Shown here: piece by piece, positions 36,333 through 44,657 of the stretch
How the letters are laid out: every line of letters starts with the position of its first letter
Numbering within the stretch: the stretch's first letter is position 1
From: Pseudohongiella sp. O18
Lineage (GTDB): Bacteria > Pseudomonadota > Gammaproteobacteria > Pseudomonadales > Pseudohongiellaceae
DNA length: 64,000 bases
Direction of reading: 5' to 3'
NCBI RefSeq assembly: GCF_021729085.1
Contig: NZ_JAJSAR010000002.1
Coordinates: 1,245,445-1,309,444, forward strand
Translations under genes and position numbers: made by a program
Notes under the pieces: model-generated
Database searches by the model: none
What the model was told of the DNA's origin: nothing
The model's input: only the letters and a program-made list of their open reading frames with translations

Positions 36333-38387
36333 TTACAGGTTGATGATGGTCTGGGTTGCGTCATCGGTGGCAGAGATGATCTGCGCTGCCGCCTGGTAGT
36401 TGCGCTGAGAGATAATCAGCTGTACCAGCTCGGTCGGCAGGTCAACGTTGGAGTCTTCCAACGCGCCTGACTGAATCGCACCCAGACCTGCTGTGCCGGC
36501 ACCCGACACTGAAGCGGCACCAGACTCACTGGTCTCAGCAAACTTCGTGCCACCCAGGTTTGCCAGGCCGCTGGCGTTGGCAAAATTGGCCAGTGCCACC
36601 TCACCCAGTACCTGTGACTGACCATTGGAGAATCGTGCAGACACCAGACCTCGTGTGTTGACTTCCAGACCTGTCAACTGACCCTTGGAGAAACCGTCCT
36701 GGTTGTTTGACTGAACCGAGAAGTCACCACCGAAAGCTGTCATGGAGGACAGGTCAATTCGGAAGTTGGAGTTAGTGGTCTGATCAGACACGTTGGCGTT
36801 GCCTGGGACCGGACCGGCACCAATCCGACGACCGGACTGATCTACCGGGTACCAGTTGGTAATTTCGATAAATTGCTGGTTGGGGTCGAAACGACCAGTG
36901 TCATCGAAGCGCAGATCAAAACGCGCCAGTACCGGGTCACCCGTGGAGGAGTTTGGATCGTAGCCGATATTGCGGCCATCAATCTGGAAGTAGACACTCC
37001 ACAGGTTGGTGTCGCCCGTATCATCCGGTCGCTCTTTGACAAAGTACATGGCCAGCGAGTGCTGGGTACCTACCGAGTCGTAAATCGAAATCGCGGTGGA
37101 GCGATAGTAGGTTTCCGGGTTTCGTGGATCGAACTGGTTGGATTCGAATGCGGTTCCTGTCAGCGCATCTTCGGCAGAAATATCACCAAAAATCGTGAAG
37201 GCATCTGATGGATCAACCGGGTTGCCTTCGAGGTCTTCGTCGGTGGTCCGCAGTGATACGTTTTCGTCCAGTGTGAACTCAACAAAACCACCCATGGTCA
37301 TGATGTCGTTCGCTGACAGGTTGACCACTGTAGGTACGCCGACTGGGGAGAACGCGCCGGTTGTTGCATCGCGTGTGGAACCTTCAAAACTCAGCGCACC
37401 GCTGGGGTTGCCACCCGCGTTGATGCGAATATCAGCACCGGTAGAATGCGTTACCCGCACGCGTGTACCATCAACTGTGGCCTGCAGGTTATTCAACAGG
37501 GCGTTGATTTTGTTGGCCAGATCCTGAAGCGGGTTGGTCGCTGTCAGATCGACCACAATATCCCGGCCATTGATGGCAAAACGCATCTGACCATCCGCAT
37601 CCGCGCCGTCCTGCAGGTTACTGATATAACCCACTGTGGTACCCACAGCCGCCACACCTTCTACGCCAGCGAACTGCTGTGCCACAGCGTTGGCCGATGC
37701 ACCAGCTGCAATATCAAGCTGCTGGGTTTCACCACTGGGCGTGCGGACAATAAGGCTGGTCGCCGTGTAAGGGTTAAGCTGATCACTGGGATCGCTGTCT
37801 GGGGAAATCATGGCACCGTTCAATCGCGGCTGGCTGCTGTTTCCGCCATTGGAGATGTAGGTAGATCCGATAACGGCAGACGGCATGGCCGCCGCATCAA
37901 GGTTGATTTCACTTTCAACCAGCGTTGTTGCGCGTGGCTGCAGTTCGCCAGTTGTTACGCGCAGGTCGGTCAGCGGACCACCGCCCGTTGCCTGACCGGA
38001 TTCAGAGGGTGCGAAGCCCTGCAGACGTTCACCGGTATTGGTCACGACGTAACCAAAACGGTCAGTACCGAATGCGCCGGCTCGCGTGTAGGCAGTACCT
38101 GACTCACCTGACAGAATAAAAAAGCCTTCGCCGTTGATGGCCAGGTCAAGTGTATTTTCGGTAAAGCTGATGTTGCCCTGGTTAAAACTCTGCTGGATAC
38201 CCTGCAAGGTAACACCACTACCCTGCTGAGTGCCGCCGCCACCCAGAACCGATGCTGCGTATACGTCACCAAATACCGCCTTGGAACTCTTGAAGCCGTT
38301 GGTTCCGGCGTTGGCGATGTTGTTACCGGTGACGTTAATTTCCTGCTGTGCGGCGTTAAGCGCACTCAAACCGATATTAAAGCTCAT
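36333..38387 (-). CDS. flgE: FlgE, flagellar hook protein, enlarged
   Basis: Builds the hook. The N-terminus (FNIGLSALNAAQQEINVTGN, NIANAGTNGFKSSKAVF) and C-terminus (LPTELVQLIISQRNYQAAAQ) are typical. At 684 residues it is much longer than E. coli FlgE (402). The middle, about 150-560, holds extra domains with a flagellin-like element (LDIAAGASANAVAQQFAGVE, LQDLANKINALLNNLQATVD) and the usual hook segment (YDSVGTQHSLAMYFVK). The ATG at 38387 follows flgD after 30 bases. The added domains would face outwards on the hook. Confidence 0.95.
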   Translation of the reverse strand: MSFNIGLSALNAAQQEINVTGNNIANAGTNGFKSSKAVFGDVYAASVLGGGGTQQGSGVTLQGIQQSFNQGNISFTENTLDLAINGEGFFILSGESGTAYTRAGAFGTDRFGYVVTNTGERLQGFAPSESGQATGGGPLTDLRVTTGELQPRATTLVESEINLDAAAMPSAVIGSTYISNGGNSSQPRLNGAMISPDSDPSDQLNPYTATSLIVRTPSGETQQLDIAAGASANAVAQQFAGVEGVAAVGTTVGYISNLQDGADADGQMRFAINGRDIVVDLTATNPLQDLANKINALLNNLQATVDGTRVRVTHSTGADIRINAGGNPSGALSFEGSTRDATTGAFSPVGVPTVVNLSANDIMTMGGFVEFTLDENVSLRTTDEDLEGNPVDPSDAFTIFGDISAEDALTGTAFESNQFDPRNPETYYRSTAISIYDSVGTQHSLAMYFVKERPDDTGDTNLWSVYFQIDGRNIGYDPNSSTGDPVLARFDLRFDDTGRFDPNQQFIEITNWYPVDQSGRRIGAGPVPGNANVSDQTTNSNFRIDLSSMTAFGGDFSVQSNNQDGFSKGQLTGLEVNTRGLVSARFSNGQSQVLGEVALANFANASGLANLGGTKFAETSESGAASVSGAGTAGLGAIQSGALEDSNVDLPTELVQLIISQRNYQAAAQIISATDDATQTIINL

Positions 38388-38417
38388 CTGACACCTCGCT
38401 GATTAATTACTGTTCGT

Positions 38418-39095
38418 TTAGTTGATTTGCAAAATTTCGGACATCGACCGCGGGCCGACGCCGGCCAGGTTCAATGTCAGTGAACCGGATTTTTCTATCG
38501 TGACGCTGTTGACGTTGGCACTCAGGTAGGTGGGTACCTGCTCTGTTATGCCGTTACGGCTTACGCTTAATTCAAAACTGTACTTGCCGGGCGGGAAACG
38601 TTCATCGTTGGCATCTGTACCCGTCCAGAAAAACTCCTGCCGACCATCAGACTGTTCCCCGAGAGCGAATTGATCAACGATGTTGCCACGCGTATCGTAA
38701 ACACGCAGCGTGGCTGACTGGGCACCGCCATCAAAATCAGCCAGGACACTGATTGCCCCGCTTTCACCCAACTGCGTGGTGTTTGTTTTCACGTGCACAG
38801 GACGACCTACCAGCGACGTTGCCTGCAGGTGCTGGGTGGACTGGAAAGCAGACGAGAACTGCTCGAAACTCTGTGTCATCTTCTGGGCTTCTTCCAGAGA
38901 GGAAAATTGCGCCAGCTGGGAAATAAATTCGCCGTTATCCTGGGGGTTGGTAGGATCCTGATTCTCCAGCTGAGCAATCAGCAATCGGAGAAACTCATCG
39001 CGGCCCATCTCATTTTTCTTTTTAGGTTCTTCCTGGTGACCATAGTCAGAAAGGATTTTGTTTAGCGCATTGCCACCGGCACCATTGATTTCCAT
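38418..39095 (-). CDS. flgD: FlgD, hook-cap (scaffold) protein
   Basis: Temporary cap for hook assembly. The N-terminal FlgD region is clear (EMGRDEFLRLLIAQLENQDP, FISQLAQFSSLEEAQKMTQS), and a C-terminal FlgD Ig/FLG-like domain follows (FDGGAQSATLRVYDTRGN, NDERFPPGKYSFELSV). Two ATGs stand together; the second (39095) is six bases from GGAG and is preferred over 39098. It has 225 residues, normal. It sits 11 bases after flgC. Confidence 0.95.
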   Translation of the reverse strand: MEINGAGGNALNKILSDYGHQEEPKKKNEMGRDEFLRLLIAQLENQDPTNPQDNGEFISQLAQFSSLEEAQKMTQSFEQFSSAFQSTQHLQATSLVGRPVHVKTNTTQLGESGAISVLADFDGGAQSATLRVYDTRGNIVDQFALGEQSDGRQEFFWTGTDANDERFPPGKYSFELSVSRNGITEQVPTYLSANVNSVTIEKSGSLTLNLAGVGPRSMSEILQIN

Positions 39096-39105
39096 CATCG
39101 TCTCC

Positions 39106-39546
39106 TTATGCCTGACCCAGCGTCATCACGCGCTGCATCATCGTGCGCGCGGCTGACATCACTTCAACGTTAAGCTGGAAGGAACGTGAGGAGGAGATCA
39201 TATTGGTCATCTCCTCAACGATGTCTACATTGGGGTAGTAGACATAACCGTCTTCGTTGGCCATTGGGTGACCTGGCTCATGGCGGGCCTGCAGCGGACG
39301 GGCGTCTTCAACCACACCCGCAACACGAACACCGACCGCTGCCTGCTGACTGTTCATCGGACCAAACGGGTCCTGCATGGCGGCAGTCATCATCGGTGCA
39401 AACACGGCATGGCGCGCCCGATAGGTCTGGTCGGCACTGCTGGCGGCGCTGTTGGCATTGGCCATGTTGCTGGCTGTTGTGTTCAGCCGCAGTGACTGCG
39501 CGCTCATGCCTGAGCCGGCGATATCAAACACCTGCGTCAGATTCAT
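39106..39546 (-). CDS. flgC: FlgC, proximal rod protein
   Basis: Proximal rod subunit. The family signature at the start is FDIAGSGMSAQSLRLNTTAS NMANANS when read in two parts, and the C-terminal rod helix is YPNVDIVEEMTNMISSSRSF. There are 146 residues, a little longer than in E. coli (134). It lies 2 bases after flgB, so both are translated from one message. Confidence 0.96.
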   Translation of the reverse strand: MNLTQVFDIAGSGMSAQSLRLNTTASNMANANSAASSADQTYRARHAVFAPMMTAAMQDPFGPMNSQQAAVGVRVAGVVEDARPLQARHEPGHPMANEDGYVYYPNVDIVEEMTNMISSSRSFQLNVEVMSAARTMMQRVMTLGQA

Positions 39547-39548
39547 GC

Positions 39549-39947
39549 TTATTCTCCTTTCAGGGCTTTCTGCAGCCCGGTGAATTTACTGTTCAAAAAC
39601 TGGAATGAAGCCTGGTGCTCCAGAGCGTTGCGGGCGAAAGCAGCATTTTCGACCTGTTCATCAACAGTGTTGCCGTCCAGAGAAGGCTGTGATGGAACGC
39701 GGTACATCTGCTCAGCAGAAGCCATGGCGGGCAGCCCGCTGATGTGGCGGCTGTGGGTGCGGGTAATGTCTACACTGCGTCCGGCGCCACTGGCTTCGGC
39801 CAGAAGTGCGGAAAAATCCATGTCACGCGCTTTGTATCCGGGCGTGTTGGCATTGGCTATGTTATTGGCAAGCAGCGCCGTACGCTGGCTGCGCAAGGTA
39901 AGCGCCTGTTCGTGCATGCCGAGGGCATTTGAAAAATTGATGGCCAT
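39549..39947 (-). CDS. flgB: FlgB, proximal rod protein
   Basis: First gene of the flgBCDEFGHIJKL run. The sequence AINFSNALGMHEQALTLRSQ and LANNIANANTPGYKARDMDF is typical of FlgB. I choose ATG 39947 because GGAG lies six bases upstream and homologues begin M-x-INF; an upstream ATG at 39968 would add seven residues. This gives 132 residues, close to the E. coli length (138). Confidence 0.96.
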   Translation of the reverse strand: MAINFSNALGMHEQALTLRSQRTALLANNIANANTPGYKARDMDFSALLAEASGAGRSVDITRTHSRHISGLPAMASAEQMYRVPSQPSLDGNTVDEQVENAAFARNALEHQASFQFLNSKFTGLQKALKGE

Positions 39948-39991
39948 GGGTCGCTCCACTGATTGCATTTGGCTTTTCTGGAGCTAGTGTG

Positions 39992-40007
39992 AGCAAATCC
40001 CGTGCCA
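39992..40007 (-). promoter_or_regulatory. Sigma-54 promoter of the flgBCDEFGHIJKL operon
   Basis: Minus strand TGGCACG-N4-TTGCT is a full match to the sigma-54 consensus (GG and GC ten bases apart), 45 bases before the flgB start. FleQ or a FleR-type activator would be needed to open it. The other bases of the gap to cheR (40008-40155) show two AT-rich tracts and a GCCG-rich stretch but no gene. Confidence 0.92.
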
Positions 40008-40155
40008 GAGATTATTTTTTAATTATTACAGACACTTAAATCATTATTGCCGAAGTAACGGCAAAACATTGCCCAACAGCTTTGCCGGTTGGCGGCAAGA
40101 TGTCGGCCAGGAAGAGGAAATCGAGGAGTTGGTGAATTAAATCACTGAGTGACGA

Positions 40156-41001
40156 TCAACTACGGTAAACGCTGGTATTGGTGCTGACACGTTCCATCGT
40201 GTAGAGACCGTTCAGAGCACCTGGCAGCGATTCGGAAGCACCGAGCATAAGATAGGAGTTGGGATTCAGCGACCCATGCATACGCCGCAGGATGTCGGCC
40301 TTGAAGTCAGCCGCGAAATAGATAAGCACGTTGCGACAGAAAATGATGTCAAAGCGCCCCAGGCCCGCATAGTTATCCTGCAGATTGAGTTGTTTGAAGG
40401 AGACGCGCTGTCGAATCGAATCCTTCAATTTGTACCGCCCGCCCGCCAGCTCATCAAAGAACTGCCGCCGACGCGCCTCGCTCAATCCACGACTGACACT
40501 CAAACCGTCGTATTCGGCCAGGCGGGCACTGTTCAGCACGGTCATGGAGATATCAGTAGCGATAATTTCGGGCTCGCGCATCAGTGCACCCGGATTCCTT
40601 GCCTTGAATTCATCAATGATCATGCTGATTGAATACGGCTCCTGCCCGGACGAGCACGCGGCCGACCAGATGCGCAGACTGGGACGCTTCTCTTCAAGCA
40701 CCAGCCGCGGCAGAATGACATCCCGAAGTGTGTCAAATGGGGCGATGTCGCGAAACCAGAAGGTTTCGTTGGTGGTCATCGCATCGATAACCGCCTCCTT
40801 GAGATGCGGCACAGTACCCTGATGGATGCGTGACACCAGCGAAGTCAGATTGGCGAAACCATGCTGCTCCATGATGCGGCGCATGCGGTTGGCGACCAGG
40901 TACTGTTTGTTTTCGCCCAGCACGATGCCGCAGGCCTGACTGAGAAAGGTCCTGAAAGCCTGGTAGTCGGCATCACTGAACTGTGGTGACTCGTGCGTCA
41001 T
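40156..41001 (-). CDS. cheR: CheR, chemoreceptor glutamate methyltransferase
   Basis: Uses SAM to methylate glutamates of chemoreceptors and so sets adaptation. The N-terminal helical domain (FRTFLSQACGIVLGENKQYL) precedes a Rossmann SAM-binding domain with RIWSAACSSGQEPYSISMII, EIIATDIS and FDIIFCRNVLIYF. There are 281 residues, typical. No C-terminal tetrapeptide-receptor extension is seen. It lies 6 bases after cheV; the next gene on the strand is flgB with its own sigma-54 promoter. Confidence 0.95.
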   Translation of the reverse strand: MTHESPQFSDADYQAFRTFLSQACGIVLGENKQYLVANRMRRIMEQHGFANLTSLVSRIHQGTVPHLKEAVIDAMTTNETFWFRDIAPFDTLRDVILPRLVLEEKRPSLRIWSAACSSGQEPYSISMIIDEFKARNPGALMREPEIIATDISMTVLNSARLAEYDGLSVSRGLSEARRRQFFDELAGGRYKLKDSIRQRVSFKQLNLQDNYAGLGRFDIIFCRNVLIYFAADFKADILRRMHGSLNPNSYLMLGASESLPGALNGLYTMERVSTNTSVYRS

Positions 41002-41007
41002 CGTGTG

Positions 41008-41940
41008 TCAGGCGGCTGGCTGGCGCAGCTCCAGTTGCTTCAGAACTCGCTTGGCAAGCTCATCCGGGTGGAATTTAGCCAGAAAATCGTCGGCGCCTAC
41101 CTTTTCCACCATGGCCTGGTTAAACACACCACTGAGTGATGTATGCAACATGACATGCAGTTTGCCCATGTCCGGATGGTTCTTGATTGAGGCCGTCAGC
41201 GTGTAGCCATCCATCTCCGGCATCTCGATATCGGAAATAACCAGGATGTACTTATCAATGGGATTGATCCCCTCGTTGATCAGACCACGCAGATGATTAA
41301 GCGCCTGCTTGCCATCATTGAGTACCACCGTCTGCAGACCCAGCGCTTCGCAGCATTTGCGGATCTGCGCGCGGGCAACGCTGGAGTCATCAACAATAAG
41401 CACCGTATTCAGTTCGGTTCCGCGTTTGCCACTGTCAATCAGGGCATCGCTAAGACCCACGGTGGCAGGCGATACTTCGGCCAGGATGCGCTCTACATCA
41501 AGAATCTCGACCAGCTTGCCTTCCACCTCGGTAACCGCTGTCAGGTAGTGCGCTCGACCGGAACCCTTGGGGGGTGAACAGATGGCCTCCCAGTTAAGGT
41601 TGACGATACGGTCGACTCCCTGCACCAGAAACCCCTGCACCGAATTGTTGTATTCAGTGATGATAATGAAGCACTTGTCCACATCCTGCAGCGGACGTCC
41701 ACCGGTAGCCGCATTAAGATCCATGATGGAAATGGTGCGGCCACGTACGTAAGCAACGCCGCGCACCACATGACTGCTGTGCGGCAGCACGCTCAGCGGT
41801 GGGCAAGGCAGCACCTCTTTGACTTTGAATACGTTGATGCCGTAGACCTGTCTGCCGTTGAGTCGGAACATCAACAGCTCCAGACGGTTCTGGCCAACCA
41901 GCTGGGTTCGTTGGTTAACACTGTCCAATACGCCTGCCAT
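41008..41940 (-). CDS. cheV: CheV, CheW-receiver chemotaxis coupling protein
   Basis: Adaptor with an N-terminal CheW-like domain (about 15-165; LEMLFRLNGRQVYGINVFKV-type start, VRGVAYVRGRTISIMDLNAA) and a C-terminal receiver (about 175-305). The receiver has the acidic pair in IVDDSS, a phospho-Asp in YILVISDIEMPEMDG, and a Lys in DDFLAKFHPDELA. It links receptors to CheA and probably tunes adaptation through phosphorylation. It has 310 residues. The order cheV-cheR next to flgA and flgB matches Pseudomonas. Confidence 0.93.
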   Translation of the reverse strand: MAGVLDSVNQRTQLVGQNRLELLMFRLNGRQVYGINVFKVKEVLPCPPLSVLPHSSHVVRGVAYVRGRTISIMDLNAATGGRPLQDVDKCFIIITEYNNSVQGFLVQGVDRIVNLNWEAICSPPKGSGRAHYLTAVTEVEGKLVEILDVERILAEVSPATVGLSDALIDSGKRGTELNTVLIVDDSSVARAQIRKCCEALGLQTVVLNDGKQALNHLRGLINEGINPIDKYILVISDIEMPEMDGYTLTASIKNHPDMGKLHVMLHTSLSGVFNQAMVEKVGADDFLAKFHPDELAKRVLKQLELRQPAA

Positions 41941-42125
41941 CTCAGTCTCCTGCGGTGTAGATTCGCTAATGTAGCGGGCCTGAGCCCTGTCTTTTCTTTA
42001 TATCGACAGGATGTCGAGTTTCATAAGTGCAAAAATTGATACACGCCATGAAGCTGCTGACAATGCCTGTGGCCTGGTTAAACCACACACAGGCTGGTTG
42101 CCCTGCTCTTCCCGGCAATGCTTAG

Positions 42126-42141
42126 CGGCATGTTTTTTGCT
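42126..42141 (+). promoter_or_regulatory. Sigma-54 promoter of flgA, with overlapping palindrome
   Basis: Plus strand CGGCATG-N4-TTGCT keeps GG and GC ten bases apart and matches most of the consensus, about 83 bases before the flgA start. A perfect 9-bp palindrome TTGCTTTCT-N7-AGAAAGCAA (42137-42161) starts on the -12 element. A further inverted repeat GCCTGTG/CACAGGC (42065-42071 with 42088-42094) lies upstream. The remaining divergent gap to cheV holds nothing else I can support. Confidence 0.7.
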
Positions 42142-42224
42142 TTCTTTACTCCAGAAAGCAATATCAGACCAATTACGGCCCTTTTCAGGCCGTCGATGAC
42201 AAAAAGCGTCAGGGTTTTGACAGT

Positions 42225-42977
42225 ATGAAGCTTGTTAGCACTAATTTTTTCTCGCATACTGCCGTTATTAACGCAGTGGCGCGGCACTTATTTGCCGCCT
42301 TGATGCTGCTTTGGGTGCCAGTTTCAGCTTTGGCGCAGACATCATCGGGGGCACAGCAGCTGCTGGACGCTGCCTATCAGGCATTACAGTCAAACTGGTC
42401 GGATCAGGGCGATCGTGTAGAAATCGAAATGGCGTCCATTGATCCCAGGCTGCAGATTCCAGTGTGTCAGGTACCTCTGGAGAGCAGTCTCAACTCGCTG
42501 GGTTCCGGAAACACCGGAGGCCGGGTGACCGTCAGGGTTAGTTGTAGTGACAACGCCCCATGGACGCGCCATGTGGCGGCGCAGGTAAAGGTTTATAGAG
42601 AAATCGCTGTAAGCTCGAGAGCTCTGGAACGCGGTGTGCGCATCAACCCGCCGGACGTCGTGCTGGAAGAGCGGGATGTCAGCCAGATTCGCGGCCAGAT
42701 ACTCGAATCGACCGAGCCTGTAGTTGGACAGGTATTGCGGCGTTCATTGCGCCCGGGCGATGCGTTGACGCTGGACATATTAGAGGCCCCGACGCTGGTC
42801 AGGCGCGGCGAGACCGTAGTCCTCACGGCAAGCCGGGGTAGCGTCAGCATTCGTCATACTGGCACGGCGATGCAGGATGGACAGCAGGGGCGGCAGATAC
42901 CCGTCCGCAATGACCGCTCGGGACGTGTCGTACAGGCCATCGTGATCGCTGAGGGCGAGGCAGAGGTGGTTTTTTGA
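42225..42977 (+). CDS. flgA: FlgA, P-ring assembly chaperone
   Basis: Periplasmic chaperone for FlgI. A signal peptide with core HLFAALMLLWVPVSALAQ precedes mature TSSGAQQLLDAAYQAL. The SAF domain at the C-terminal end is clear (SRALERGVRINPPDVVLEER, GQVLRRSLRPGDALTLDILE, PTLVRRGETVVLTA). There are 250 residues, as expected. Cys74 and Cys100-type pair (IPVCQVPLE, RVSCSDNAP) could form a disulfide. It is transcribed away from cheV and is followed by flgM with its own sigma-28 promoter. Confidence 0.93.
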   Translation: MKLVSTNFFSHTAVINAVARHLFAALMLLWVPVSALAQTSSGAQQLLDAAYQALQSNWSDQGDRVEIEMASIDPRLQIPVCQVPLESSLNSLGSGNTGGRVTVRVSCSDNAPWTRHVAAQVKVYREIAVSSRALERGVRINPPDVVLEERDVSQIRGQILESTEPVVGQVLRRSLRPGDALTLDILEAPTLVRRGETVVLTASRGSVSIRHTGTAMQDGQQGRQIPVRNDRSGRVVQAIVIAEGEAEVVF

Positions 42978-43007
42978 CGCGACACGACAAAAACACATCA
43001 AAAAGAC

Positions 43008-43034
43008 TAAAGTTAGACATTTATCGGCCGTTAC
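43008..43034 (+). promoter_or_regulatory. Sigma-28 promoter of flgM-flgN
   Basis: TAAAGTTA-N11-GCCGTTAC matches the FliA consensus at 7/8 and 6/8 positions with exact 11-base spacing, 89 bases before flgM. FlgM, the inhibitor of FliA, would thus be under FliA control, the usual feedback. Confidence 0.88.
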
Positions 43035-43122
43035 ATTGGTCAGGAAGGTAATACTCTTTTTGAGAAGCTCGTTAAACGCTGTCTCCTGACAGCATCTGAC
43101 AGCTAATTACAGGTATTTGATT

Positions 43123-43449
43123 ATGGCTATTTCATCGATCGGCAATTCTTCATCTGCTCCGGACAGTCGCTCAACTGTCAAGCAGACTGACGGTCAGGCA
43201 GCCACTGGCGCCAACACCAGCCACAGCCGTACCGACTCTCAGGGCGAAGCTCAAAGCCAGGCAGTGGATGCTGTTTCGATCAGCAGCCGTGCCGCTGACC
43301 TGCAGGCGCTGGAAAGCAGCGTTCGTGCACTGCCAGATACTGACGCGGCGCGTGTCAGTGAACTGCGTGACAAGATTCAGTCCGGTAACTATTCAGTTGA
43401 CAGCCTCCGGCTTGCTGACAAGATTCTGGCATTCGAGAAAAACCTGTAA
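43123..43449 (+). CDS. flgM: FlgM, anti-sigma-28 factor
   Basis: Binds and inhibits FliA until the hook is complete, when it is exported. The N-terminal half is disordered and polar, as expected for export. The C-terminal FliA-binding helices are recognised by VDAVSISSRAADLQALE, LPDTDAARVSELRDKI and GNYSVDSLRLADKILAFE. ATG 43123 is chosen over the TTG at 43117; it gives 108 residues, typical. It lies 9 bases before flgN. Confidence 0.93.
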   Translation: MAISSIGNSSSAPDSRSTVKQTDGQAATGANTSHSRTDSQGEAQSQAVDAVSISSRAADLQALESSVRALPDTDAARVSELRDKIQSGNYSVDSLRLADKILAFEKNL

Positions 43450-43458
43450 ACGGGCTGC

Positions 43459-43932
43459 ATGAGCGACAACGAACTGCAGCACCTGCTGCAAGATGACCGC
43501 GAAAAACTGGATGCCTTGTACGAAGTACTTCAGGCGGAGCGCAGTTGTCTGGAAAAGCGGGACCTTGATCAACTCAACAGCCTGCTGCAGAAAAAACAAA
43601 CGCTGCTGGGTGCCATCGAAAACAATGATTTCCGACGCCGGCAACTGCTACAGAAGGCTGGCCTGCCTGCCAGCCAGACCAGCCTGTCCCAGCTTAAAGC
43701 ACTGCTCAAACAGAACAGTTCTCACGCGGTTGACCTGCTTGATGCAATTGAGCACCGGCTGCAACAATGCCGCGAATTGAGTGAAACGAACAAAATAATC
43801 GTGCACCGCAGCAAGCTTAATACCCAGCGTGCACTGGCGATCCTTCATGGCTCCCAACCGCTGGAGAATGTTTACAATAGCCATGGCACCACCGGTTCAA
43901 GCACCATCAAACGCGATCTTGGCAATGCCTGA
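43459..43932 (+). CDS. flgN: FlgN, chaperone for hook-associated proteins
   Basis: Cytoplasmic helical chaperone for FlgK and FlgL. The family pattern is a long amphipathic coil with LQAERSCLEKRDLDQLNSLL and a C-terminal part (LDAIEHRLQQCRELSETNKI, IVHRSKLNTQRALAILHG). Its 157 residues are usual. It is transcribed from the flgM promoter and followed after 17 bases by the PilZ gene. Its substrates here are the enlarged FlgK and FlgL. Confidence 0.9.
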   Translation: MSDNELQHLLQDDREKLDALYEVLQAERSCLEKRDLDQLNSLLQKKQTLLGAIENNDFRRRQLLQKAGLPASQTSLSQLKALLKQNSSHAVDLLDAIEHRLQQCRELSETNKIIVHRSKLNTQRALAILHGSQPLENVYNSHGTTGSSTIKRDLGNA

Positions 43933-43949
43933 ATAACAACGGACATACC

Positions 43950-44657
43950 ATGACAGGCAGTGAACGATACTACACTTCGGCGGGCGATATTTTTAGTGTG
44001 CTCAGGACATTGCAGGCTGACCGCTCTCCCATCAATATCCAGTTCCAGTCACTGACGACTCCGTTCAGCACTATCGTACTGCACGTCAATCTGCGCGAAA
44101 AAGTATTTCACCTCGATGAATTTTCACTGCCGGTTGCACACAAGCGGGCAATTGAGGGTGACCCATTTGCAATCTACGCTTCCATCAATGGCATCCGTGT
44201 TCACGCCAAGGACCTGGTGGTCAAACGGGTTGGCGTCGATCGCGACGGTGAATTCTACGAAGTCGCATTTCCGGAACGATTGCTTTATCTGCAGCGACGT
44301 GATGCATTCCGTGCCTGGGTCCCGACAACGATGTCAACAGACGTCGTTTTGACTCGTAAAAATGAACTTCCCAAGGTCAAAGGGCGGTTACAGAACATGT
44401 CGGCCACCGGATTCCGGGTTGTCGTGGAAGGAAGGCTCAAGCCAGACTTTGAAATGCTGGAGTCGATGCAGGCGAAAATGGAATTGGCTCTGGTTGAACA
44501 TACCCTTGATTGCCCCGTCGAGGCGGTTTACTCACAATTCGCGCAGGAAACCAATCAGACTATCTGTGGATTCCAGTTCGGGAATCTGGGCCGCCAGGAT
44601 CAGGTCAGCATTAACCGCTTTGTCACCCAGCTGCAACGCAACAGTATCGTCGATTAG
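43950..44657 (+). CDS. flgZ: YcgR/FlgZ-type PilZ flagellar brake protein
   Basis: c-di-GMP receptor that slows or biases the flagellar motor. The N-terminal YcgR-like domain covers about 1-115. The PilZ domain (about 115-230) has the binding motifs RDAFR (RxxxR) and NMSATG (N/DxSxxG), both complete, so c-di-GMP binding is expected. At 235 residues it matches the family. It is the third gene after the sigma-28 promoter of flgM, as in Pseudomonas, so its level should follow FliA activity. It converges on the next gene with a 4-base overlap of the ends. Confidence 0.9.
   Translation: MTGSERYYTSAGDIFSVLRTLQADRSPINIQFQSLTTPFSTIVLHVNLREKVFHLDEFSLPVAHKRAIEGDPFAIYASINGIRVHAKDLVVKRVGVDRDGEFYEVAFPERLLYLQRRDAFRAWVPTTMSTDVVLTRKNELPKVKGRLQNMSATGFRVVVEGRLKPDFEMLESMQAKMELALVEHTLDCPVEAVYSQFAQETNQTICGFQFGNLGRQDQVSINRFVTQLQRNSIVD

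Noticed and set aside
41991-42007. Sigma-28-like GTCGATAT before cheV on the minus strand
   Set aside because: The matching -35 (TTATGAAA) is too poor; cheV transcription start left open.
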